Part shown: piece by piece, positions 1 to 8,911 of the stretch
Layout of the letters: each line of letters starts with the position of its first letter
How positions within the stretch are numbered: the first letter of the stretch is position 1
NCBI GenBank assembly: GCA_965262305.1
Contig: CBDHEY010000004.1
Coordinates: forward strand, 930,001-994,000
Direction of reading: 5' to 3'
Source: CBDHEY01 sp965262305
Lineage (GTDB): Bacteria > Pseudomonadota > Gammaproteobacteria > Pseudomonadales > Cellvibrionaceae
DNA: 64,000 nt
Position numbers and translations under genes: made by a program
Notes under the pieces: generated by a model
What the model was told of the DNA's origin: nothing
The model's database searches: none
Seen by the model: the letters and a program-made list of their open reading frames with translations, nothing else

Positions 1-1
1 T

Positions 2-817
2 GGTCTCAATTACTTCCAAAACAACGACCGTAATTTAATTGTTGAATTTGAAAATCTTGGATATCAGCGATTATTTGATAAATATGATTTAAAAAACGCA
101 GGTGGTGAGCGTTTGTTAGGATTGTTTGCTGGCGAAGGTTTGCCTTGTGTTTTAGAGCGAGCTTCAAGTGATCCGTCATTGGCGGATCTCACTGAGACCG
201 CGTTACAAACACTTTCACAAAATGACCAAGGCTTTTTTCTTTTGGTTGAGGGGAGTCAGATAGATTGGGCTAGCCACAATAATGACATTCATAGCGTTAT
301 GCATGAAATGGAGTGCTTTGAAGATGCGTTCTCAAAGGTTATGGCGTTTGTGAAATCTAGAAATGATACATTAGTTCTATTGACAGCTGATCATGAAACC
401 GGAGGGCTAACTATTGGTTCTCGTATTGATGGAATAAATAAAGGAGCATGGAACCCAGAAGTATTAATTAAATTATCTGTAAGTCCTTACGTACTTGCGG
501 AAAACCTTATTTCTAAACCGATTGTAGAACGCTTCGCTTACTTTTCTCGGATGACGCAAATTACTCTGGAAGCCTCGGAAAGAGCGGCGCTGTTTAGTTT
601 GATGGATTTTGATACTGCGATATGTTGGTTACTTGATCTTTTGAACGCAAAGAGTCATACGGGTTGGACGACTGGCGGACATACCGGTGTTGATGTGCAT
701 CTATATGGCGCAGGTTGTGGAGTAGAAGCTTTTCTCGGATATCACGAAAACCAAGAGTTAGGGATGAAAATCCAATCGCTGATTAATGACTCTAGTCCAA
801 GACTGAAAGTTGTATAA
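2..817 (+). CDS. alkaline phosphatase, C-terminal part (5' end outside window)
   Basis: The reading frame is open from the first bases of the window to the TAA at 815-817, so this is the C-terminal part of a longer protein. Alkaline phosphatases hydrolyse phosphomonoesters in the periplasm using two Zn and one Mg. The sequence shows the metal-binding blocks in the family order: VEGSQIDWASHNND (Glu, Asp and His ligands), TADHETGGL (Asp-His), and a C-terminal GGHTGVD block holding the last His ligand. A TTG at 113 is an internal codon, not the start, because recognisable sequence continues upstream of it. Assignment to the PhoA superfamily is firm; the exact subfamily and the signal peptide cannot be judged from this fragment. 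Confidence 0.9.
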   Translation, partial: GLNYFQNNDRNLIVEFENLGYQRLFDKYDLKNAGGERLLGLFAGEGLPCVLERASSDPSLADLTETALQTLSQNDQGFFLLVEGSQIDWASHNNDIHSVMHEMECFEDAFSKVMAFVKSRNDTLVLLTADHETGGLTIGSRIDGINKGAWNPEVLIKLSVSPYVLAENLISKPIVERFAYFSRMTQITLEASERAALFSLMDFDTAICWLLDLLNAKSHTGWTTGGHTGVDVHLYGAGCGVEAFLGYHENQELGMKIQSLINDSSPRLKVV

Positions 818-942
818 CGACCCATCGACTTCGCTTGCCTAAACTTTTGCAATTTTCCTAATTAAATTTCTGCTGATTTTTGAACCCTATTAACTATTTC
901 TCCTTGCTAGACGTTAAAATGTTTCAAAAAAGGATAAAGTCT

Positions 943-1749
943 ATGAAAAATATACCCTTGTTGTCGCTTATTTGCTTACCTGTTTCATGTTTTGCTTTTG
1001 ACTTATCAATTAGCAGCTCAGATTTCACTGTTGAACCTGAATTTAGCAATGTTCGGGAATTCGAATTTAATATTGGATTCAGTGGTGATTTGGCTGCTGG
1101 AATTTTTAATACCGAAAACCAGTTAGAGTCGGTGAATTACCAAGTTAGCGGATCGCTGGTCGCTGGAACCCCTTCTGGTTTTCCCGCGTTTGCTTTGAGC
1201 CGTCCAGAATCAACGACAGAATTCCTTTCTGCGGCTGAGTTTTTTTCACAAGGAAGTTCATACCAGTTTGAGATATCCGCAACAGCAGAGTTAAGCGATG
1301 GATTGCAAGCCGACGAGTTTGTTGCTGATGGTGATGGGGTAATTTTTACATTTAACGGTCGAGAGTTAAATACTGGGCGTTTCCACCCTGCACTCTTTGT
1401 CCTTAATGAAGATGGTACCGGTAGTATTCGTAACTCAAATAACCTTCCCGATGCCCAAACTACTGTGGATTTTGGTGAAGAGTACATCACAAACTTTACT
1501 TTTGACGCTGGAAATCTGACTTTGGTGAACGCAGATCAAGTTGCTACTCCTGAACCAACAGCGTCTCCCGAGCCAACAGCTTCTCCTGAACCAACAGCGT
1601 CTCCGACACCTGCGATTAACCCAATACCAGATGGCAATGGCGACGATGACGATGGAGGTATTGGTTCGATCGGTGTTTACGGGTTAATTTTTTTGGCTCT
1701 AATGGGTTTTTACCGATTTAAGTATGATAAAGGTTACTCTCCGAGATAG
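943..1749 (+). CDS. secreted protein with Pro-Thr repeat and C-terminal sorting-type tail
   Basis: About 268 residues, of unknown function. The ATG at 943 is chosen over the upstream TTG (880) and ATG (919) because AGGA lies 8 bases before it and the protein then opens with a clean signal peptide (MKNIPLLSLICLPVSCFA). A predicted beta-rich ectodomain is followed by three PEPTA-type repeats, an acidic-glycine linker (DGNGDDDDGG), a hydrophobic stretch and a short basic end. This tripartite tail resembles GlyGly-CTERM-type sorting signals processed by rhombosortase, which would place the protein at the cell surface or in the outer membrane. That is inference; no sortase gene is seen here. The 3' end overlaps the convergent channel gene by 16 bases. 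Confidence 0.75.
   Translation: MKNIPLLSLICLPVSCFAFDLSISSSDFTVEPEFSNVREFEFNIGFSGDLAAGIFNTENQLESVNYQVSGSLVAGTPSGFPAFALSRPESTTEFLSAAEFFSQGSSYQFEISATAELSDGLQADEFVADGDGVIFTFNGRELNTGRFHPALFVLNEDGTGSIRNSNNLPDAQTTVDFGEEYITNFTFDAGNLTLVNADQVATPEPTASPEPTASPEPTASPTPAINPIPDGNGDDDDGGIGSIGVYGLIFLALMGFYRFKYDKGYSPR
1546..1599 (+). repeat. three 18-bp coding repeats (PEPTA units)
   Basis: Three consecutive 18-base units encode TPEPTA, SPEPTA, SPEPTA, followed by a degenerate SPTPA. Synonymous differences (GAA/GAG, CCT/CCC) show the copies are not a very recent expansion. They form the flexible linker between the ectodomain and the C-terminal membrane tail of the host protein. The copy number could vary between strains by slippage. 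Confidence 0.9.
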
Positions 1750-2816
1750 CGATTTAGCGCAGTTTGCCACTTAGGTTCTGCGATTAAACGCAACAAAATT
1801 TGGTTAATTGGCTCCCGGAGTTTGCTCTCTGGGGAGAGCGCGATTGCCATGTTGTTATGCAGCAAATATTTTCTCGAAATGGATAATTTTCTTTTGTAAG
1901 TACTATTATTCAGATACTTAGCGACAGGGACATTTGAAACAACGCAATCAATTTCGTCATTGATCATGGCGTTTATTGCTTCGTTCACACTCTCGTATTC
2001 ATTGAAGCTTATGCGTTCGCGAGCGAGATACTCGGCGCCAGATGAATGTTTTGCTGCGCCGACACGAACGGCGCGTAGGTCGTCATTTGTTGTGATATGA
2101 GATTGAATTTCAGTCACCGTGAATATGGCACTTGCATTCGCGGTGAATAGAGACAGCATGACTAGGCCAGTAAATATCCAAATTACTCCAACAACTCGCC
2201 CTATTCGTGTTCGAGGCACTTTATCACCATACCCAATGGTGGAGATGGTCACTGCTGACCACCAGAGTCCATCTTCAATAGTATCTATATCTCTATGCCC
2301 CGGATCCTTTTCATGTTTTCTCTCTACGAACCAAACTAAAACTCCAGAGAAAAGCAATAAAAGCACTAATCCTATTGCGAGCTTTATTATGGCAACGGTG
2401 ATTGGCCACACATAGGTTTGGAATTTAGCTGAAATATTCTTTTGAGCGATGATAATCCCTGTCCCAGAAGGATTAACTGGCTGGGTAAAATCAACTAGGG
2501 CTTCTCTTGCTGGTGTAACCGTAATGGCGCCTAGACCCAAGTCATATTTATTTTGATGTAAACCCGATATTAAGCCATCCATATCGGTCAGCGTGTACTG
2601 GAAATCGAGCTTTAATTCTTTCGCTATGTCTTCCCAAAGTTCGACCATTAAACCACCCAGTTCACCATTGTTTTCCTCAAAGCCGAAGGGTGCTTCATCG
2701 TATATCGCGATTCTCAAAGAGGTGTTTTCCTGGTCGAGTATAGGTGTATCACTGGTAAAAGCGATGTGTGAAAAGGCTAAAATAAAAGGCAGAAGAAGAT
2801 ATATTTGTGGTTTCAT
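1734..2816 (-). CDS. GluR0-like ionotropic glutamate-receptor potassium channel
   Basis: About 360 residues from the ATG at 2816, which gives a good signal peptide (MKPQIYLLLPFILAFSHIAF); an upstream in-frame GTG at 2858 adds 14 residues that spoil it. Domains in order: first half of a periplasmic amino-acid binding domain (about 32-130), with TVTPAREALVDFTQP carrying the Arg (R104) that in this family binds the ligand alpha-carboxylate; transmembrane helix (138-163); pore loop with the potassium selectivity filter TIGYGD (193-198); second transmembrane helix (205-226); second half of the binding domain (240-355). This S1-M1-P-M2-S2 order is that of prokaryotic glutamate-receptor channels such as cyanobacterial GluR0. 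It probably sits in the inner membrane with its binding lobes in the periplasm. The ligand is unknown. The gene has no obvious operon partner. Confidence 0.88.
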   Translation of the reverse strand: MKPQIYLLLPFILAFSHIAFTSDTPILDQENTSLRIAIYDEAPFGFEENNGELGGLMVELWEDIAKELKLDFQYTLTDMDGLISGLHQNKYDLGLGAITVTPAREALVDFTQPVNPSGTGIIIAQKNISAKFQTYVWPITVAIIKLAIGLVLLLLFSGVLVWFVERKHEKDPGHRDIDTIEDGLWWSAVTISTIGYGDKVPRTRIGRVVGVIWIFTGLVMLSLFTANASAIFTVTEIQSHITTNDDLRAVRVGAAKHSSGAEYLARERISFNEYESVNEAINAMINDEIDCVVSNVPVAKYLNNSTYKRKLSISRKYLLHNNMAIALSPESKLREPINQILLRLIAEPKWQTALNRYLGE

Positions 2817-3036
2817 GGCCGAGAAGAGATTTGAATACTGAGGGTAAAACGAAATCACATGAATATTGCAGTTTGTTGACAGTATTTACATCGAATAGGG
2901 AGCAAGTATCGTTCATGGTTAAATAAGTCGATACAATCTGTTACAGCACTTATCGATCACATTTGGTTTACTTTAGTTCTGGAAATTCGTTAACCCCGGT
3001 TTTACTGAAAAATTACTACTATTTGGACTATTTCTT

Positions 3037-3903
3037 TTGACTCAAACATACAGATGCCTGCGAACAGGGCTGTGTTTATTGCTCTTGTTCTTAACCAATA
3101 TGGCCAATTCAGCCGATTTTTCTACAGATGTTAGATCTGGTGCTAATGCACCGGTACTGGAAGATGGTGGCTATTTCGAAGTCGGGTTGTTTCTTAGCCA
3201 CTTAGAGACATCCTTTGAAATATATGATGAGTCTGAAGGTTTTCATGTTGATCTTTTGTTAAGTGGTGAGTATCGCTACAAAAGCTTCTTTGTAGAAGCC
3301 ACGCAAGGTTCATTAGACGGCTTGAATCTCGGCTTTACTCTTTGGTCTGGCGACAAATGGATCGTTGATTTACTCGTCGCGAGCGCATTTGGCAGCATCG
3401 AGGTAGGAGAAGAAAAAAAGGATAGTTCCGATTTGTCCGAGGAGGAGCGAAATGAAGCAATATTAGATCGTGATACCTTTTTCAATGGCGCAGGTATCCG
3501 AGCTACCGCTTATTGGTACGACTATATCTATCAATTTCGTATAGTTAAAGACACACATGGCGGTAATGGTGTTATCACTGACTTAAAGGTTGGGCGAGGG
3601 TGGCAATATCGCAATTGGAATTTTCACGCAATATTTAATGCGCGATCGGGATCGGATAGATTTGCTCAATATTGGTTTGGTATTGATGAGGAAGAAGCAA
3701 CAGAGCGTTTTCCCGAAACACGTATAAAATCGGGTATTTATTATGTAGCCGAAGTAGGTCTTACCTATCCTGTCAGTGAAAACTGGGTCTTCCGTAGTTT
3801 CTATCGTCACGGAATAATGCATGGCAACTTACAAGAAGAAAGTCCTCTTGTTTCAGGTGATTATGACTCGCTTTTCATGAGCTCAATTAGCTACGTTTTC
3901 TAG
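3037..3903 (+). CDS. MipA/OmpV family outer membrane protein
   Basis: 288 residues with an N-terminal signal sequence ending near MANSAD, then alternating amphipathic strands and a C-terminal SISYVF ending in Phe, typical of outer-membrane beta barrels. Overall it resembles the MipA/OmpV family (MltA-interacting protein type). The start is a TTG at 3037 without a clear Shine-Dalgarno; no better start retains the signal peptide. It is the first gene of a four-gene operon: the DUF3019 protein begins 8 bases later, followed by a response regulator and a histidine kinase. The context suggests an envelope protein made under control of the adjacent two-component system. The exact function is unknown. 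Confidence 0.8.
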   Translation: MTQTYRCLRTGLCLLLLFLTNMANSADFSTDVRSGANAPVLEDGGYFEVGLFLSHLETSFEIYDESEGFHVDLLLSGEYRYKSFFVEATQGSLDGLNLGFTLWSGDKWIVDLLVASAFGSIEVGEEKKDSSDLSEEERNEAILDRDTFFNGAGIRATAYWYDYIYQFRIVKDTHGGNGVITDLKVGRGWQYRNWNFHAIFNARSGSDRFAQYWFGIDEEEATERFPETRIKSGIYYVAEVGLTYPVSENWVFRSFYRHGIMHGNLQEESPLVSGDYDSLFMSSISYVF

Positions 3904-3911
3904 GGAAAATA

Positions 3912-4364
3912 ATGCGATTAATAAGCAGGATAATCATTAGTAGGATGTCGTTATTTTTGGGTTTTATACCTATGGCGACCTATGCAAATCCAAAATTAGA
4001 AAAAACAGAGCTTGATAACAATCCTCTTGTTTCTTTCAATGTTAAACCTAGCCGTTGTATTGCATTAAGAAAAGGGCAAACTTGCTATCAAAAACTACAA
4101 TTTAGTTGGGAGATTCGTGATACTGACTTTGAATTGGACTCTGCGATTGCAAGATCATACTGTCTCGTGCAAAAGGGTGATGAAAGACCACTTGTATGCT
4201 GGGAAAATAATGAATTAAGTCAGTACAAATTTGAATTTAAGTCAGCTAACAAAGTTGAATATGCAATTGTTCGTGAAAACAATCAATTAGGAAAGCTCGA
4301 AGTAAATGTCTCATGGGTCTATAAAACCCAAAAAAGTCGAGGCGGTGATTGGAGAATGTTTTAA
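3912..4364 (+). CDS. DUF3019-like periplasmic protein
   Basis: 150 residues with a signal peptide (cleavage expected after TYANPK region) and a small domain with four Cys, including the pair in SRCIALRKGQTCYQK, and a second pair (SYCLVQ, LVCWEN) that could form disulphides in the periplasm. Length, the CxxxRKGQxC pattern and position between a MipA-type porin and an OmpR-type regulator fit the DUF3019 family of marine gammaproteobacteria. The biochemical role is unknown. The TAA stop shares its last base with the ATG of the response regulator (TAATG), indicating translational coupling. Confidence 0.75.
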   Translation: MRLISRIIISRMSLFLGFIPMATYANPKLEKTELDNNPLVSFNVKPSRCIALRKGQTCYQKLQFSWEIRDTDFELDSAIARSYCLVQKGDERPLVCWENNELSQYKFEFKSANKVEYAIVRENNQLGKLEVNVSWVYKTQKSRGGDWRMF

Positions 4365-5059
4365 TGAATTCTGAAAATTCACATATTCTTGTTGTAGAAG
4401 ATGATCCATCACTCTCTGTTTGGATTTGCGATTATTTGACCGACCACGGTTACGACGTATCTATCGCCAACCGAGGTGATACAGCAATAGAACTAATAGA
4501 AGTTGATGACCCTGACCTGGTTGTTTTAGATATCATGCTTCCTGGTAAAGATGGGTTTGAAGTGTGTAAAACGGTACGTCCGAAATTCCGAAAACCTGTC
4601 TTGATGTTGACTGCATGCACGGAAGAAACTGATGAGGTACTAGGTCTAGAGCTCGGCGCCGATGATTATTTAAGTAAACCGATTAAACCTCGAATTCTGT
4701 TAGCGCGCGTCAAAGCGCTTTTGAGACGAGATAATCCGGATTCCAACTCGGGAGAATTGGATTTTGGGGCTTTGCACATTGATTCTCATTCAAAATCAGT
4801 GTTTTTAAATCATGAGTTTATAAAGCTCTCGGCAAATGAATTTGATATGCTTTGGATTCTCGCGAATCGAGTTGGGGAAGTGGTTACTCGCCAAGAACTC
4901 ATAAGTGATCTTCGTGGAATTGAATACGATGGATTAGATCGTTCGATTGATATCCGTATTTCTCGTCTTAGAAAAAAACTTGGAGATGATTCCGGTACAC
5001 CTTTTAAGATAAAAACGATTTGGGGTAAGGGTTATCTTTTTGTTGCAGATGTTTGGTAG
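4364..5059 (+). CDS. OmpR-family response regulator
   Basis: About 231 residues. The ATG at 4364 is chosen over the TTG at 4349 because GGAG lies 9 bases upstream and it overlaps the preceding stop codon by one base. The N-terminal receiver domain has the acidic pair (VVEDD), the phosphoacceptor Asp in LVVLDIMLPGKDG, the Thr in MLTA and the Lys in LSKP. The C-terminal winged-helix DNA-binding domain ends in KTIWGKGYLFV, typical of OmpR/PhoB proteins. It is the partner of the sensor kinase that begins 15 bases after its stop, and probably regulates the MipA/DUF3019 genes of its own operon. Confidence 0.93.
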   Translation: MNSENSHILVVEDDPSLSVWICDYLTDHGYDVSIANRGDTAIELIEVDDPDLVVLDIMLPGKDGFEVCKTVRPKFRKPVLMLTACTEETDEVLGLELGADDYLSKPIKPRILLARVKALLRRDNPDSNSGELDFGALHIDSHSKSVFLNHEFIKLSANEFDMLWILANRVGEVVTRQELISDLRGIEYDGLDRSIDIRISRLRKKLGDDSGTPFKIKTIWGKGYLFVADVW

Positions 5060-5074
5060 TAGTTAACAACCCGA

Positions 5075-6352
5075 ATGAAATATTTAACGCTCTCGTTAAT
5101 ATTTGCAGTATTACTCTCTGTCGTTGGCCTGGGTTGGATTTTTAGTCAGCTGTATTACAAGCTTGACCAAGAAAATTCTTCGAGAGATAAGAAGTTCTAT
5201 GCCTATGAGCAGGTCGGAGAACATTTGCTGCAACTTATTAAGCAAAAAGAATCTCCTGAGGTTTTAGTGCAAACCTGGAATCGAGAAAAAGGAATTCAAA
5301 TTGGTATTCAACCTTTAGAGTTTTATCCACTCCCTTCTAAGCTGCTCTCCGATTTTAAATCTGGACAAATCTTGTATTTAAACTCAGAAAAAGAATTTAC
5401 GCTTAACTTTTATATTGATACATCTGATTCGGTCCTTACCATATATCTTTCACCTGAACTGGTCGAAGAAAGCATGCCCTGGTTAAGTCTTTTCCTTACC
5501 TTAGGGTTTTACTTTAGTTTAATTATCATAATTTTAGCGTGGCTATATCCGCTTATTCGTCGTTTATCTGTTGTTAGAAAAACAGCAAGGGAGTTTGGTG
5601 AAGGTCGATTGTCGTCAAGAGTTGGTGAAAGCCGAATCACTTATATTGCTGATATAGAAAATGAATTTAACGGTATGGCGGACCGAATTCAAAGTCTATT
5701 GAGTGATAACAAATTATTGAGTCGCGCGGTTTCTCATGATTTAAAGACGCCTTTAGCACGTTTAAGATTTGGTATAGATGCACTATCTGAGATGTTAGAA
5801 AGTGAACGTCAACAAAAATATATTGAACGTATTCAAGATGACTTAACTGAGATGGAATCTCTTGTTGAAACTCTATTAAATTATGCGCGTTTAGACGAAT
5901 CATACGTAGATCTTAGTCTCGAACCTATAGAGCTTGGCTTGTTTATTAAAAATGTATTCAAGAAAGATTTATTGGATGATGAACGAATGGAAATTGAAGT
6001 TAATGGAAGAACTTTTCATGTTAGCGGTGATAAAAGTTATCTTTCCATGATGTTTAAAAATCTATTGAGTAATTCTAGAAAATTCGCTAGTCAAAAAGTA
6101 AAGGTTACTATTTTTAGCAATAAAAAATACGTATTTGTTTCTTTCGAAGACGATGGTCCTGGTTTCTCAAAAGATGCTATCGAATCGGCTTTACAACCTT
6201 TTTGGCGAGATAATATTGAGCGAGCTGTAAAAGGGCACGGAATGGGACTCGCTATAGTTGATCGAATTGCCAAATGGCATAAAGCTCAGGTCCTATTGTC
6301 GAATTCAGAGAAATATGGCGGAGCGAAGATTCGAGTTCGATTTGATTTGTAG
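5075..6352 (+). CDS. membrane sensor histidine kinase
   Basis: 425 residues. Transmembrane helix at 5-25, periplasmic sensor region (about 26-135), second transmembrane helix (137-160), HAMP-like linker, HisKA domain with the phosphorylated His in RAVSHDLKTPLARLRF, and HATPase domain with N-box LLSNSRKFA, DDGPGF and GHGMGLAIV. It is the cognate kinase of the regulator 15 bases upstream. The architecture is like RstB-class kinases, but the stimulus cannot be inferred. Its 3' end is followed by a hairpin shared with the convergent TonB receptor. Confidence 0.92.
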   Translation: MKYLTLSLIFAVLLSVVGLGWIFSQLYYKLDQENSSRDKKFYAYEQVGEHLLQLIKQKESPEVLVQTWNREKGIQIGIQPLEFYPLPSKLLSDFKSGQILYLNSEKEFTLNFYIDTSDSVLTIYLSPELVEESMPWLSLFLTLGFYFSLIIIILAWLYPLIRRLSVVRKTAREFGEGRLSSRVGESRITYIADIENEFNGMADRIQSLLSDNKLLSRAVSHDLKTPLARLRFGIDALSEMLESERQQKYIERIQDDLTEMESLVETLLNYARLDESYVDLSLEPIELGLFIKNVFKKDLLDDERMEIEVNGRTFHVSGDKSYLSMMFKNLLSNSRKFASQKVKVTIFSNKKYVFVSFEDDGPGFSKDAIESALQPFWRDNIERAVKGHGMGLAIVDRIAKWHKAQVLLSNSEKYGGAKIRVRFDL

Positions 6353-6416
6353 AGTTAAATAAATTTGACGTGTTTAGCATGGAAATATTTAAATCAATTC
6401 GCTTATGTTTTTTTAA

Positions 6417-6450
6417 AAAAGCCGTCAATTAAGCATTATTAACGGCTTTT
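6417..6450. terminator. bidirectional intrinsic terminator
   Basis: A 9-bp stem AAAAGCCGT/ACGGCTTTT with a 16-base loop lies between the converging kinase and TonB receptor genes. There are T-runs on both strands, so it can serve transcripts from either side. Confidence 0.8.
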
Positions 6451-6466
6451 AGGTGTGAATTTTATT

Positions 6467-8512
6467 TTAGAAACGGATCCGATAGGTAATTGCTGGTTGA
6501 AGCCCGATTCCTACTTCTTCCTCAATCGCTACTTCGTCGTTAACGGTTTGCACCTTATCTCTATCAAGATTCCGTTCCAATACGTTTTGATGATTGGTTG
6601 CATTTATAATATCTAATATTAATGCTGAATCTTTACTAAAGCTCGTAAAGTCCCATTTAAAGCGGATATCCAAACGGTTGTAGGTGGGTAGATTCTCAGA
6701 AAACGGTTCGCCATATTCAGGTAAAAGCGTATCTTCAAAGAATGGACTTTCTTGGACTCCTACAATAGGCGTATAAGCTGAACCGCTTCGGATTGTCCAG
6801 CGCCACCCAAAGTTAAAACTAGGTGTTATTTGATAGTTATAAACCCAATTAAAGATGAGAGGCGTGTCTAACCTATAATCCTTTGTTTCACCGGTTCGCA
6901 GGTTGGTCCTTTCACTTTTTCCTAAGCTAATGGCGAGCCAGCTATACCATTTTCCAGTTTTGTCTTTGTTTATTAGCAAATCTGCTCCATAAGCGCGACC
7001 TGCGGTACCATTCGAGAAAAGTAAATCAGCATCTTCTTCATTTTCGCCAATCGCTAGAGGTAAATCTTCAAGTTCTTTGTAATAACCTTCTAAGGACCAA
7101 CTCCAGCCATTACCAACGTCTTGTTTTATTCCCAACGTGTAATGATCTGATGTGGGTGAACTGAGTTGAGGGTTGCCAATCTCTGGAAGAATGGTCTCCA
7201 AGTCGGGAAATCGATTATATCTACCAGCTTTCGCCGATATGGTCCATTGGCTATTCAAATCATAAGCTGCGGCAATTCTTGGGTGATAAAATCGATCATT
7301 GTTAAAGTCATTCTCTTGAATTTGTAATCCCAAATCAATGGCTAGTCGATTGATGGGCAGCCATGTTTCGTTTATGTATAGTGTTCTTTCTTTAAGTTCG
7401 AAAATTTCTTCAACGTTTATGCGTTCTCTTCTAAATAGATCGCAGTCAGGATCAAATTCGGTACACACAAATAGAATCTGATCGAGCCGATATTCGAATG
7501 AGTAGCTGCTATGTTGCGCTCCAAAAGTTAACACGTGATGCGCTCCAATTGGCTTTTTGTACTGTGCTTTAATATTTGTCTGATCTAGCGTTATTTCATT
7601 AAAAAAATCATCACCCCAGTAGAGGTTAGATTCATCGATCAATTTTCCAAATCCTAGCTTGAATTGATCATGACCGTTACCAAAGTATTCCCAAACAACG
7701 TTTTGTCCATCATAACGATTATCTATCTCAGCATCGCCAGCGAAATCTGGATTTCCTGCAATAAAGCTCGCTTGCTCTGTCAATTCTGCGGCCGCTTCAT
7801 CACCAGCGCCATTGGCAGATAAATTAATTCGGTGATTGTCGTTTACATCCCACGTATATTTAAACTGATAATCAAAATCTCTGGGAACCTGCTGCAAAAT
7901 TATACCTTCATCTTCATCGGATGCATCTTCATTAGAAACAAATTGGTCAATAAGACTAATCCGTGAGGATAGATAAAATGCAGAAGAATCAGTTACGCCC
8001 CCTTCAACAAAAATACCTGAACGTAGCATTGAAAAATCAGTGATGGCAGTGAGTTGTTGGTTTTTCGGTTGCCTTAGTGTTACATCAAATGCTGCTCCAG
8101 TAACGCCAGAAAATTCTGGCCCAAATCCAGCGGAATACATTTGAAAGTCTTGTACAATGAATTCGCTAAACACTGATACACCAAATTCATGAAAGATATA
8201 ACTGGTGGGCATGAAGTCCACTACATAAATATTGTCGTCGGGGCTCGAACCTCTTACTGCTGGTTCGCCACCATCACCACCAGAAGCGACAACACCTGGT
8301 AGGCTGAAAATTGCTCCCAAGGGATCACCCAAAGAACCTGCGGTATCGATGAGTTTTTGAGTGTCTTCTGTAATAACGGTAAAATCTCCTTTACGATTCC
8401 CCATTACTAGTGTTTCTTCTAAATTTTCAGTTGACTTGTCACTCTCCTCTGCGAGAACTATTGTGTTGTAACCCGTAATCGCTAATCCAGCAATTAAAAA
8501 AGACGATTTCAT
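6467..8512 (-). CDS. TonB-dependent outer membrane receptor
   Basis: About 681 residues. Of three close ATGs (8527, 8518, 8512) the last is preferred: AGGGAG ends 6 bases before it, and the protein then begins with the signal peptide MKSSFLIAGLAITGYNTIVLAEE. A TonB-box-like ETLVMG follows, then a plug domain (roughly 45-160, with AVRGSSPDDNIYVVDF) and a beta barrel ending in an aromatic YRIRF. The receptor would import a large or scarce substrate across the outer membrane. The sequence does not name the substrate. A Cys pair (CTEFDPDCDLF) lies in an extracellular loop region. The gene is monocistronic between a shared terminator and a divergent small gene. Confidence 0.9.
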   Translation of the reverse strand: MKSSFLIAGLAITGYNTIVLAEESDKSTENLEETLVMGNRKGDFTVITEDTQKLIDTAGSLGDPLGAIFSLPGVVASGGDGGEPAVRGSSPDDNIYVVDFMPTSYIFHEFGVSVFSEFIVQDFQMYSAGFGPEFSGVTGAAFDVTLRQPKNQQLTAITDFSMLRSGIFVEGGVTDSSAFYLSSRISLIDQFVSNEDASDEDEGIILQQVPRDFDYQFKYTWDVNDNHRINLSANGAGDEAAAELTEQASFIAGNPDFAGDAEIDNRYDGQNVVWEYFGNGHDQFKLGFGKLIDESNLYWGDDFFNEITLDQTNIKAQYKKPIGAHHVLTFGAQHSSYSFEYRLDQILFVCTEFDPDCDLFRRERINVEEIFELKERTLYINETWLPINRLAIDLGLQIQENDFNNDRFYHPRIAAAYDLNSQWTISAKAGRYNRFPDLETILPEIGNPQLSSPTSDHYTLGIKQDVGNGWSWSLEGYYKELEDLPLAIGENEEDADLLFSNGTAGRAYGADLLINKDKTGKWYSWLAISLGKSERTNLRTGETKDYRLDTPLIFNWVYNYQITPSFNFGWRWTIRSGSAYTPIVGVQESPFFEDTLLPEYGEPFSENLPTYNRLDIRFKWDFTSFSKDSALILDIINATNHQNVLERNLDRDKVQTVNDEVAIEEEVGIGLQPAITYRIRF

Positions 8513-8665
8513 ATACATCTCCCTCATTAGTTAATTTCTAGATTGAAATTTTAGTGGGTAAGAACTTTGAAACCTGTAACAGCTTGTAACAACTCGGAAC
8601 TAATTTTAATCAGTGATCTTTTCGAGATGTGTTGCGTATATAGATAAAAATAATCGGAGGTGGTT

Positions 8666-8911
8666 ATGGATCTAAATATTGAATCACATGAAGGCGGAAT
8701 TTATATTGCGTACTTTGAAACTCACGGTCAAAAAGAGTTTGTGAAAAACAACAAAGATTCACCGTTAAGGTTTAATAGTGTAACTCAAGTGAAGGACCAT
8801 TTTGTAGATTCAGATTTTGATAACGTCTGGCTACACCATTCATCTGCTTACGATGAGATGATAGGGTTGTCTTGTTCAAACGAAGAATTAAAAGTTAGAT
8901 TGGCCTGGTAA
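8666..8911 (+). CDS. small DUF6482-like protein
   Basis: 81 residues. GGAGG five bases before the ATG at 8666 decides this start over the GTG at 8660. There is no signal peptide or membrane segment. The central PLRFNSVTQVKDHF and the C-terminal WLHHSSAYDEMIG resemble small cytoplasmic DUF6482-type proteins of marine gammaproteobacteria; the family match is from memory of the pattern and moderate. It is transcribed divergently from the TonB receptor. Function unknown. Confidence 0.7.
   Translation: MDLNIESHEGGIYIAYFETHGQKEFVKNNKDSPLRFNSVTQVKDHFVDSDFDNVWLHHSSAYDEMIGLSCSNEELKVRLAW

Noticed and set aside
1137..1490. Minus-strand frame opposite the secreted repeat protein
   Set aside because: It is antisense to a gene with a good ribosome site and signal peptide, and has no motif.
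1546..1599. Regular repeats considered as a CRISPR-like array
   Set aside because: They are 18-bp in-frame coding repeats without unique spacers.
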